DNA of 5,519 nucleotides from assembly GCA_900754145.1 (NCBI GenBank), contig CAAEBW010000356.1, forward strand, positions 1 through 5,519, given 5' to 3'. Positions 1 through 5,519 of this stretch are shown piece after piece. The stretch's first letter is position 1. The number at the start of each line of letters is the position of its first letter. The DNA comes from Clostridia bacterium. GTDB lineage: Bacteria > Bacillota > Clostridia > Oscillospirales > Acutalibacteraceae. The position numbers and the translations under genes were made by a program. The notes under the pieces are model-generated. The model was not told where the DNA came from. It did not search any database and saw only the letters and a list, made by a program, of their open reading frames with translations.

Positions 1-29
1 CAAATTCGTGACTTCGCAGGACGAAAAAA

Positions 30-179
30 GGCGGAGACACAAACTCTTCGACCTGCCATTTAGAAGAATTTTGATTCGGGCGAAGCCGAAGAACGCAGCA
101 ATACCGGCGTATTGCAAGTGATGAGACAAGTCCGAACAAAATTATTCAAATGTCAGTCGTGACGGGTTTGACTCTCGCC
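30..179. repeat. Long imperfect inverted repeat (structured intergenic element)
   Basis: The left arm (about 30-79) is the reverse complement of the right arm (about 132-179) with small gaps. Matching blocks from outside in are GGCG 30-33 with CGCC 176-179, CAAAC 40-44 with GTTTG 166-170, CATTT 57-61 with AAATG 148-152, AATTTTG 67-73 with CAAAATT 137-143, and TTCGG 75-79 with CCGAA 132-136. By hand count about 40 of 50 positions can pair. The tip (80-131) holds a perfect 7-bp hairpin, GCAATAC-CGGC-GTATTGC, at 98-115. TTCGG 75-79 could instead pair locally with CCGAA 86-90. No transposase gene or clear target-site duplication is seen. It may be a dispersed non-coding repeat, a small mobile-element relic, or a structured RNA or 3' UTR of an upstream gene. 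The inverted repeat is seen directly; its function is unknown. Confidence 0.7.
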
Positions 180-183
180 AGCC

Positions 184-219
184 TTAAGGGACGCTTCATA
201 AATATGCCGCGTCCCTTAA
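184..219 (+). terminator. Terminator-like hairpin upstream of the desulfurase gene
   Basis: TTAAGGGACGC (184-194) and GCGTCCCTTAA (209-219) form a perfect 11-bp stem around a 14-nt loop, followed by ATTTATTG. The T-rich tail is weak for an intrinsic terminator and the loop is large, so efficiency is uncertain. On the opposite strand no T tract follows. It starts 4 nt after the long inverted repeat ends and finishes 16 nt before the GGAGG site of the next gene. It could end an upstream transcript or act as an attenuator. Confidence 0.5.
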
Positions 220-235
220 ATTTATTGATAATAAC

Positions 236-240
236 GGAGG
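236..240 (+). promoter_or_regulatory. Ribosome binding site that fixes the GTG start at 249
   Basis: GGAGG lies 8 nt upstream of GTG 249-251. This start gives the N-terminus MIYLDNAATT, the usual beginning of cysteine desulfurases. The longer reading from ATG 150 would add 33 residues translated from the inverted repeat and hairpin, and has no comparable ribosome binding site. Confidence 0.88.
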
Positions 241-248
241 TGTTATTT

Positions 249-1373
249 GTGATTTATCTTGATAACGCCGCTACAACGGGCAGAAAGCCCGCGGGCGTTA
301 TAAAGGCTGTTGACTTAAGCTTAAGGGAGCTTTCCGCAAATCCCGGAAGAAGCGGACACACCCCTTCGCTTAAGGCGGCGGATGCGGTTTATTCGGTAAG
401 GGAAAAAACGGCTGAGCTTTTCGGAGCGTCGGGAGCGGAAAACGTGGTCTTCACCCTTAACTGCACCCACAGCATAAACTGTGTGATTAAGGGCGTTTTA
501 AAGACCGGTGAACACGCAGTAACCTCCTCTCTTGAGCATAACTCGGTTATGCGGCCGCTTATAAAAGAAGAAATACCGTTTGATACGGCTTATGTTTCCC
601 TGACCGATGACAGGATTACCTTAAGAGAGTTTGAAAGAAAAATCCGCCGCGACACAGGGCTTGTAATCTGTACGGGAGCTTCCAATGTTTTAGGAAAAAC
701 ACTCCCTATTGCCGAAATCGGCGCCCTTTGCAAAGAGCGGGGAGTGCTTTTTGCCGTGGACGCGGCGCAGATTGCGGGAGTAATTCCCGTTAATATGCGC
801 GAAATGAATATAGACTACCTGTGTATAGCGCCCCACAAGGGGCTTTATGCACCTATGGGAATAGGCGTGCTTATATGTGAAAAGCCGATAGAAAATACCA
901 TTATTGAGGGCGGGACGGGCACTAATTCCGCAGAGCTTGTTCAGCCTGAAACCTTGCCCGAAAGGCTTGAAAGCGGAACGGTTAATCTTCCCGCGATTAT
1001 GGGAGTCTCCGCGGGAATCGACTATATAAAGAAAATAGGAATTGAAAAAATATACGCCCACGAAATGAGGCTTATCCGCTATCTTTATAATGAGCTTTCA
1101 AAAATCGAAAGGGTACAGCTATATACCCCCGAACCCCGAGACGGTATCTACGCCCCTGTCCTTTCCTTTAATATTTACGGGAAGACTAGCGCCGAGGTAT
1201 CGCAGTTTTTAAACGAAAAGGGAATAGCGGTTCGGGGAGGACTTCATTGCGCGCCCTCCGCTCACAGGCAGATAGGCACACTCGAAAGGGGAACGGTCAG
1301 GGTATCGGTCGCCGCCTTTAATACCCCCGCCGAAATAGGCGGCTTAATAAAGGCAATAAGGCATATAGGCTGA
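249..1373 (+). CDS. Cysteine desulfurase family protein (class V aminotransferase fold)
   Basis: A 374-residue PLP-dependent enzyme of the class V aminotransferase superfamily, expected to take sulfur from L-cysteine as an enzyme-bound persulfide and release alanine. It is presumably cytosolic. Residues seen, numbered from GTG 249: N-terminal YLDNAATT (3-10); SLEHNSV with His97, the usual PLP-stacking histidine; AVDAAQ with Asp171 for the pyridine nitrogen; APHKGL with Lys197 as Schiff-base lysine; ESGTVN (241-246); and RGGLHCAP with Cys334 as the likely persulfide cysteine. Length and the GLHCAP motif fit the EF2568-like desulfurase subfamily (TIGR01977) better than housekeeping IscS. No scaffold, sufBCD, selD or tRNA-thiolation gene is adjacent, so the sulfur (or selenium) acceptor is unknown. 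No promoter is clear between the upstream hairpin and the gene. Fold and catalytic residues are secure; the physiological role is not. Confidence 0.92.
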   Translation: MIYLDNAATTGRKPAGVIKAVDLSLRELSANPGRSGHTPSLKAADAVYSVREKTAELFGASGAENVVFTLNCTHSINCVIKGVLKTGEHAVTSSLEHNSVMRPLIKEEIPFDTAYVSLTDDRITLREFERKIRRDTGLVICTGASNVLGKTLPIAEIGALCKERGVLFAVDAAQIAGVIPVNMREMNIDYLCIAPHKGLYAPMGIGVLICEKPIENTIIEGGTGTNSAELVQPETLPERLESGTVNLPAIMGVSAGIDYIKKIGIEKIYAHEMRLIRYLYNELSKIERVQLYTPEPRDGIYAPVLSFNIYGKTSAEVSQFLNEKGIAVRGGLHCAPSAHRQIGTLERGTVRVSVAAFNTPAEIGGLIKAIRHIG

Positions 1374-1401
1374 AAAAATTGAAAAAATATGTAATTTTCT
1401 A

Positions 1402-1430
1402 TTGAACGCAAAAAAAAAATATGTTAGAAT
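1402..1430 (+). promoter_or_regulatory. Extended -10 promoter for cdaA-cdaR
   Basis: TTGAAC (1402-1407) and TAGAAT (1425-1430) are separated by 17 bp, with TG at 1422-1423 giving an extended -10 element. This fits a housekeeping sigma-A promoter (4/6 and 5/6 matches to consensus). AT-rich sequence with two GAAAAAAT runs lies just upstream of the -35 and could act as an UP element. The spacer holds a run of ten A (1410-1419). The position, about 35 nt before the cdaA start, suits a short leader. No operator palindrome or riboswitch is visible. Confidence 0.7.
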
Positions 1431-1464
1431 AAAATAAATAGTATGTGAAAAGGAATGTTTCAAT

Positions 1465-2391
1465 GTGAGCGGCATATTTAATGCAATCTACGCCTTTTTT
1501 AATCAGATTATTTATGCTGTCGCCAGTATGCGGATACCCTTTGATATTATCGATATTCTGCTTATGGCGTATATTATATACAAGGCGATAGGATTTATGC
1601 GCGAATCCCGTGCGGGTCAGCTCGCAAAGGGCCTGATAATTCTGTTTATTATATATTTTATCGCCAACTGGTGGAAGCTTACTACCTTGAAGTGGGTGCT
1701 GTCACGGTTTGTCGATTATATTATAATAGCGGTAGCTATTATCTTTCAGCCCGAGCTTAGAAGGATTCTCGAAAGAATGGGTCACACAAAGCTTGTAGGT
1801 ACGCAGGGCGATTTGACCGACGATCCGCTTGAGGATTGTATAGACAAGGTTTGCCGTGCCGCCGGCAGTATGCAGGAGAGCAGAATCGGCGCGCTGATAG
1901 TTTTTGAACGCTCCACACAGCTCGGAGAAATTATAGCCACAGGTACTGTTATAAACGCCGATCCGTCGGTTTCTATGGTAGGAAACATATTTTTCCCAAA
2001 GTCTCCGCTTCACGACGGCGCGCTTATAATAAGGGACGGTAGGCTTTACGCCGCGGGCTGTATTCTGCCGCTTACTCAGCGCGAGGATATTTCCTCACAG
2101 CTCGGCACAAGGCACCGCGCGGCAATCGGTATGACCGAAAATTCCGACGCGGTGGTATTGGTGGTTTCGGAGGAGACGGGTATAATCTCCATCGTTTCAA
2201 ACGGAAAGATAACGAGAAATTACAACAGCATCTCTGCTGCGGAGGAGCTTCGCAAGCTTCTTGTGAATGACGATAAAAAAGATAATGACAACAGGGTTGT
2301 TGCGGCGGTTAAGCGGTTAAAGCCCTTAAAAAAAGCTAACGGAAAGGACGCTGAAAAGGCAGATGAAACGGAAAATAAAGCTTCCCGCTAA
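1465..2391 (+). CDS. cdaA: Membrane diadenylate cyclase CdaA (DacA)
   Basis: A 308-residue enzyme that condenses two ATP into cyclic-di-AMP, the second messenger for potassium and osmotic balance and cell-wall homeostasis in Gram-positive bacteria. Three hydrophobic segments (about 28-46, 56-70 and 84-94) anchor it in the membrane. The cytosolic DAC domain follows, with the signature HDGA (183-186) and GTRHRAA (214-220) motifs that bind ATP and metal. Residues from about 268 form a Lys/Asp/Glu/Asn-rich tail, longer than the 273-residue B. subtilis protein would have. The start is GTG 1465; AAAAGGA at 1448-1454 lies 10 nt upstream, an in-frame stop at 1435-1437 blocks extension, and ATG 1528 has no ribosome binding site. 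An ATG-TGA start-stop pair (1463-1468) overlaps the GTG. The gene is co-transcribed with cdaR, which it overlaps by 29 nt. Confidence 0.96.
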   Translation: MSGIFNAIYAFFNQIIYAVASMRIPFDIIDILLMAYIIYKAIGFMRESRAGQLAKGLIILFIIYFIANWWKLTTLKWVLSRFVDYIIIAVAIIFQPELRRILERMGHTKLVGTQGDLTDDPLEDCIDKVCRAAGSMQESRIGALIVFERSTQLGEIIATGTVINADPSVSMVGNIFFPKSPLHDGALIIRDGRLYAAGCILPLTQREDISSQLGTRHRAAIGMTENSDAVVLVVSEETGIISIVSNGKITRNYNSISAAEELRKLLVNDDKKDNDNRVVAAVKRLKPLKKANGKDAEKADETENKASR

Positions 2392-3640
2392 ATTTTCATT
2401 AAAAAAGCTGCTTTACAATAAGCGGTTTACAATTCCGCTCTCGCTTATAGCCGCTTTTACTTTATGGCTCGTTATTATGATTAATCAGAATCCCGTTGTA
2501 GACCGAACCTTTACGGATATTCCGATAAATATTAATCTTGAAAACACTTTTGTATCCGAAAACGGTATGGAAATTATTGGGGATATTTCGTCGCAGAAAT
2601 TCACCGTTACAATAAAGGGACCGAGCTATGTTGTTTCCGCCCTTAAGTCAGGGGATTTTTATGTTTACGCCTCCGCTGCGGCGATTAACGCTCCGGGCGA
2701 ATATCAGCTTGAGGTTTCGGGCGGTAAAAATACCGCAGTCGCGGATTATGAATTTATAAGCATATCGCCCGCCACGGTAAACTTGAGCTTCGACTATGTT
2801 GACACAAAGGAATTTACCGTTAAAGCCCGTGCCGAGGGGGCGAGCGCGACCGAGGGACTTATCGCCGAAACGGCGGTAGTAAGCGGCACGGAAAGCGATA
2901 CGATAACAATTAAAGGTCCGCGCACGGTTATCAACGAGATAGCGACGGTTGAAGCTTATGCCGCGGTAAACAAAACGCTGAGCGAAAGCACCACCTATGA
3001 CGCCGTGATACGTCTGTATGACGAGGAGGGCAAGGAGGTAGATATGACTAACCTTACCTTAAGCGAAAGCGCGGTAAAGGTAACGGTGCCTATATCAAAA
3101 AGCGTCACGGTTCCCGTGGTTGCCGACTTTACGAATTTGCCCGACGGCTTTTCAAAAAGCAGTATCGGCTACAGCGTGGATCACCAGACGGTTACGGTTA
3201 TCGGAAAGCCTGATGCGATTGATAAAATTAAGCAGGTCACCCTCTCGGCAATCGACATAACCTCGGTATCGGTTTCTTCCAATAGCTTTGACGTATCGCC
3301 TAAGCTGCCCGAAGGGGTAAGATTGCTTGATTCTATTGAGCATTTTACCGTCACGGTGGACACCTCGGGCTATGCCGAAAAAACCTTCACGGTATCAAGC
3401 GTTCGTTTTAAAGGGCTTTCGGCAGGGCTTAACGCTGCGAGCGATGCCGTTATAAGGAATGTAAAAATTTGCGGACCTAAAGATGTTATTGCAAAGCTAA
3501 AGGATAATATGCTGTATGCCTTGGTCGATTTATCCGATAAGGCGGCGGGTGAGCATACGGTTTTTGTTTCCGTAAAATCGGACTCCTATAATAATATCTG
3601 GCAGGTAGGAGCTTACAGCACAACGGTTAAAATCAGATAA
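2363..3640 (+). CDS. cdaR: CdaA regulator CdaR, YbbR-domain membrane protein
   Basis: A 425-residue protein with a basic cytosolic N-terminus, one membrane helix (about 24-41) and four YbbR repeats outside the membrane. Each repeat has a recognisable core: KGPSYVVSAL (85-94), KGPRTVINEI (184-193), GKPDAIDKI (281-289) and GPKDVIAKL (371-379), with recurrent FTV strands (KFTVTI, EFTVKA, HFTVTV, TFTVSS). In characterised Firmicutes CdaR binds CdaA and modulates c-di-AMP synthesis; applying that here is inference from homology and gene order. The start ATG 2363 lies inside the 3' end of cdaA. Its nearest ribosome binding site, AAAAGG 2354-2359, is only 3 nt away, and GGAAAGG 2341-2347 is 15 nt away. 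Neither spacing is good, which suggests coupling to cdaA translation. The gene ends 6 nt before an intrinsic terminator, and glmM does not follow. Confidence 0.94.
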   Translation: MKRKIKLPAKFSLKKLLYNKRFTIPLSLIAAFTLWLVIMINQNPVVDRTFTDIPININLENTFVSENGMEIIGDISSQKFTVTIKGPSYVVSALKSGDFYVYASAAAINAPGEYQLEVSGGKNTAVADYEFISISPATVNLSFDYVDTKEFTVKARAEGASATEGLIAETAVVSGTESDTITIKGPRTVINEIATVEAYAAVNKTLSESTTYDAVIRLYDEEGKEVDMTNLTLSESAVKVTVPISKSVTVPVVADFTNLPDGFSKSSIGYSVDHQTVTVIGKPDAIDKIKQVTLSAIDITSVSVSSNSFDVSPKLPEGVRLLDSIEHFTVTVDTSGYAEKTFTVSSVRFKGLSAGLNAASDAVIRNVKICGPKDVIAKLKDNMLYALVDLSDKAAGEHTVFVSVKSDSYNNIWQVGAYSTTVKIR

Positions 3641-3646
3641 AATAGT

Positions 3647-3677
3647 AAATAAAGGGCTTGTTGGGAGCCCTTTATTT
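3647..3677 (+). terminator. Intrinsic terminator of the cdaA-cdaR unit
   Basis: AAATAAAGGGCT (3647-3658) and AGCCCTTTATTT (3666-3677) form a perfect 12-bp stem with a 7-nt loop. The 3' arm ends in a T-rich run and is followed by TAGCATTTTTTC. It begins 6 nt after the cdaR stop codon. The A-rich 5' side may also allow some termination on the opposite strand. Confidence 0.88.
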
Positions 3678-3705
3678 TAGCATTTTTTCATTTCCCGAAT
3701 ATAAT
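3677..3705 (+). promoter_or_regulatory. Candidate promoter for the small membrane protein and recD2
   Basis: A perfect -10 hexamer TATAAT (3700-3705) lies 17 bp after TTAGCA (3677-3682), a 4/6 match to the -35 consensus that begins in the terminator tail. A second -10-like TAGAAT at 3711-3716 has no good -35. The position, about 34 nt before the next start and just after a terminator, makes a promoter here likely, but the -35 assignment is weak. Confidence 0.45.
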
Positions 3706-3738
3706 GATTATAGAATAAGGTTATCGGGGTGAAAAAAT

Positions 3739-4098
3739 ATGATAATAAGATATATTGCGGCGGTTGTCGTTATTTGTCTTTCTGTTTTGGGGATTTCGGA
3801 GCTGCTGCACGGGATTAATCTGCGTATTACGGCGCCGCGCCTAAAAGCCGTTACATATTCGGTTGTTTTTTTAAGCGGGGAAGACGCAGAACAGCAGTTA
3901 AGCTTTGCCGTGCAACAGCAAAGGTGGCTTGGGAAAGCGTATTCCGATTATGTCCTGGCGATTAATAACGGACTTGATGAAAAAAGCGATAAAGCCTGCC
4001 GTTATATAGCAGAGAAATACGGCGTATATTATCTAACGCCGTATGAGCTTAAGGACAGGATAGAGGATTACATTCCGCTTAACGAAAAAGGAAATTAA
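3739..4098 (+). CDS. Small single-pass membrane protein of unknown function
   Basis: A 119-residue protein not recognised as a characterised family. Residues 4-22 are a hydrophobic N-terminal helix (VVVICLSVLGIS core), a signal anchor without an obvious lipobox. The remaining ~95 residues look like a compact beta-alpha-beta-alpha-beta domain: a strand near 38-46 (TYSVVFLSG), a helix near 49-64, a strand near 71-76 (YVLAIN), then NNGLDEKSDKAC leading into a helix to about 94, and a strand VYYLTPYEL (96-104). This resembles a minimal nucleotide- or sugar-binding half-fold, as in the N-terminal part of family 2 glycosyltransferases, but it is too short for catalysis and this is only an impression. 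GGGGTG (3726-3731) is a good ribosome binding site 7 nt before the ATG. The gene is 19 nt upstream of recD2 and probably co-transcribed with it. That it is a real gene is well supported by its ribosome binding site and placement. Confidence 0.8.
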   Translation: MIIRYIAAVVVICLSVLGISELLHGINLRITAPRLKAVTYSVVFLSGEDAEQQLSFAVQQQRWLGKAYSDYVLAINNGLDEKSDKACRYIAEKYGVYYLTPYELKDRIEDYIPLNEKGN

Positions 4099-4105
4099 AG
4101 GGAGG
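4098..4105 (+). promoter_or_regulatory. Ribosome binding site for recD2
   Basis: AAGGGAGG overlaps the last base of the preceding stop codon and lies 12 nt before ATG 4118, slightly long but strong. A second AGGAGG at 4122-4127 lies inside the gene, but no in-frame ATG, GTG or TTG follows closely, so ATG 4118 is preferred. Confidence 0.7.
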
Positions 4106-4117
4106 GATAGGCTTAAT

Positions 4118-5519
4118 ATGCAGGAGGCTTTAACGGATTCGGTTAAGGAAATTAACGGAACGGTTGAAAGAATCACATACCGAAACGATAGCAACAGCTA
4201 TACCGTGGCTGAGGTGCTGACAGGCGGCAAAAGTCTTACGGTAGTAGGTATTCTGCCCTTTCTTACCGAGGGTGATTCGGCGGTTTTTTACGGCGAGTAT
4301 ACCGTCCATCCCTCCTATGGCGAGCAGTTCAAAGCCGAGCATTTTGAGCGAAAAACCCCGCAGAACGCGGCGGCGATACTCCGTTATCTTTCCTCGGGTG
4401 CGATTAAGGGCATAGGTCCTGCGACGGCGCAGAAAATCGTAGAGAAATTCGGCACGGATACTCTTGATGTAATTCAAAATAAGCCCCAGGATTTAGCGAC
4501 GGTAAAGGGAATAACCCTCTCTAAGGCAAAACAGATTTCGGAAGAATATCAGAAGCAGTACGGCGTAAGGGACATTATGATGATGCTGTCACGGTACGGT
4601 GCTACTCCCGATAAATGCCTTGCTGTTTACCGCCGCTTCGGGGATAAAGCTACAGAGATAATTAAAAGCAACCCCTACGCCCTGTGCGAGGAGGGAATTG
4701 ATTTCCGCTTTGAGACGGCGGAGGATATAGCCGAGGATATGTCCTTTGATAAAAACAGCGAATTAAGGGTTTCCGCAGGGGTAGAATATGTCCTTAGAAA
4801 AAACCTTGCGAACGGTCACACCTGTCTTCCGCGCGAAAAGCTAAGTGAAGTGGCGGTAAAGCTGCTCGAATGTAAGCGCGATACGGTGGAGGACTGCTGT
4901 GACCGCCTTACAGACTGCTTCAGAGTAAAATCAAAAACCGTCGGCGGCACGGAGTATCTCTCCATTCCCGAATACTATTCGGCTGAGGAGCATATAGCCG
5001 CGCGTCTTGTTTCGGTAAAAAGGTACATAGACAGAGCGGTAACGGTTGACGCGCTCGAAATTGAAAGCGTGGAGCGCCGGCTCGGAATAGAGTTTGAGGA
5101 TTTGCAGAAACAGGCTATTTTTGAGGCTTTTTCAAGCGGAATACTTATTTTAACGGGCGGTCCGGGTACGGGAAAAACAACAACCCTCAACGCCATAATA
5201 AGTCTGTTTGAGAACCGCAATCTTGAGCTTGAGCTTGCCGCTCCCACAGGCAGGGCGGCAAAGCGTATGACCGAGCTTACGGGAAGAGAGGCTAAAACCA
5301 TTCACCGCCTTCTGGAGGTTGAGTGGACCGACGGGGACGCGAAGCAATTTTCCCGCAACGAGAAAAATCCCCTTAACTGCGACGTTATTATTGTGGACGA
5401 GGCGTCGATGATAGACACCCTGCTGTTTGACAGCCTTTTAAAGGCTTTACGGCTTTCCTGCCGCATAATTTTGGTGGGGGATTCCGACCAGCTGCCCGCC
5501 GTCGGAGCGGGAAACGTGC
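4118..5519 (+). CDS. recD2: RecD2-type ATP-dependent DNA helicase, 3' end beyond the window
   Basis: An open frame from ATG 4118 to the window edge with no stop, giving 467 residues of a family that is usually about 700-800 long. RecD2 is a superfamily 1B 5'-3' DNA helicase found in bacteria without RecBC and linked to DNA repair and replication-fork maintenance. In order: an N-terminal OB-like region (to about 80); a helix-hairpin-helix segment starting GAIKGIGPATAQKIVEKFG (94-112); a second repair-type helical region with VKGI and NPYALCEEG (185-193); LQKQAIFEAF (329-338) just before Walker A GGPGTGKTTT (347-356, Lys353); motif Ia APTGRAAKRM (375-384); Walker B VDEASMID (426-433); and motif III GDSDQLPAVGAG (454-465). 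Motifs IV-VI lie outside the window. No RecB or RecC is next to it, consistent with the stand-alone RecD2 class rather than RecBCD RecD. The truncation is due to the window edge, not a mutation. Confidence 0.95.
   Translation, partial: MQEALTDSVKEINGTVERITYRNDSNSYTVAEVLTGGKSLTVVGILPFLTEGDSAVFYGEYTVHPSYGEQFKAEHFERKTPQNAAAILRYLSSGAIKGIGPATAQKIVEKFGTDTLDVIQNKPQDLATVKGITLSKAKQISEEYQKQYGVRDIMMMLSRYGATPDKCLAVYRRFGDKATEIIKSNPYALCEEGIDFRFETAEDIAEDMSFDKNSELRVSAGVEYVLRKNLANGHTCLPREKLSEVAVKLLECKRDTVEDCCDRLTDCFRVKSKTVGGTEYLSIPEYYSAEEHIAARLVSVKRYIDRAVTVDALEIESVERRLGIEFEDLQKQAIFEAFSSGILILTGGPGTGKTTTLNAIISLFENRNLELELAAPTGRAAKRMTELTGREAKTIHRLLEVEWTDGDAKQFSRNEKNPLNCDVIIVDEASMIDTLLFDSLLKALRLSCRIILVGDSDQLPAVGAGNV

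Noticed and set aside
2..121. Open frame at the left edge that could be the 3' end of an upstream gene (39 codons; another frame is open from 1 to 63)
   Set aside because: It lies within the inverted repeat, shows no recognisable motif, and two frames are open over the first 60 bases, as expected by chance. Cannot be excluded for the first ~25 bases without upstream sequence.
168..202. TTGACT (168-173) as a -35 for the desulfurase gene
   Set aside because: No acceptable -10 lies 16-18 bp downstream, and the start would fall within the hairpin arms.
150..248. Longer N-terminus of the desulfurase starting at ATG 150
   Set aside because: It would translate part of the inverted repeat and the terminator-like hairpin, lacks a good ribosome binding site, and adds residues not typical of the family. 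GTG 249 with GGAGG gives the canonical MIYLDNAATT start.
690..1061. Minus-strand open frame of 123 codons inside the desulfurase gene
   Set aside because: Antisense to a well-supported gene with intact catalytic motifs; no recognisable domain or ribosome binding site.
1374..1401. Terminator after the desulfurase gene
   Set aside because: Only a weak A/T-only hairpin is possible (GAAAAAAT with AATTTTC) and there is no GC-rich stem, so read-through into cdaA is possible.
1374..1464. c-di-AMP (ydaO-type) riboswitch in front of cdaA
   Set aside because: The gap is too short and AT-rich, with no multi-stem conserved core visible.
4130..4477. Minus-strand open frame of 115 codons
   Set aside because: Shadow of the recD2 N-terminal region, whose OB and helix-hairpin-helix motifs read clearly on the + strand.
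4975..5347. Two overlapping minus-strand open frames near the right end
   Set aside because: Antisense to the RecD2 Walker A region; serine/arginine-rich low-complexity translations typical of reverse-strand shadows.

Overview
The window looks like chromosomal DNA from a Gram-positive Clostridia-type anaerobe, probably Oscillospiraceae/Ruminococcaceae-like. This is inferred from the cdaA-cdaR pair, the clostridial style of RecD2 (an NPYALCEEG segment), strong GGAGG-type ribosome binding sites, GTG starts and AT-rich intergenic gaps. All genes are on the + strand. No tRNA, rRNA, CRISPR array, transposase or phage gene is visible.

Layout. Positions 1-248 hold no convincing gene but are heavily structured. 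A long imperfect inverted repeat (about 30-179) has a perfect small hairpin at its tip, and a perfect 11-bp terminator-like hairpin (184-219) follows directly. Next is a PLP-dependent cysteine desulfurase family enzyme (249-1373, GTG start set by a GGAGG site). An AT-rich gap carries a good extended -10 promoter with an A10 tract in its spacer. It drives the cyclic-di-AMP pair: the membrane diadenylate cyclase cdaA (1465-2391) and its YbbR-repeat regulator cdaR (2363-3640), which overlap by 29 nt. A strong intrinsic terminator (3647-3677) ends this unit. A second unit follows: a small single-pass membrane protein of unknown function (3739-4098), then, 19 nt later, the start of a RecD2-type DNA helicase (4118 to the window edge, no stop reached).

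How they work together. CdaA makes c-di-AMP from ATP, and CdaR is its membrane-anchored partner, facing the outside of the cell. The usual third gene of this operon, glmM, is absent; a terminator sits where it would be. The desulfurase, the small membrane protein and recD2 have no evident functional link to c-di-AMP and are probably only neighbours.

No new multi-gene system is apparent. The items most worth a second look are the structured leader/repeat at 30-219, the ATGTGA start-stop overlap at the cdaA start, the A10 promoter spacer, a possible A7 slippage route to a CdaA-CdaR fusion, and the uncharacterised small protein before recD2.
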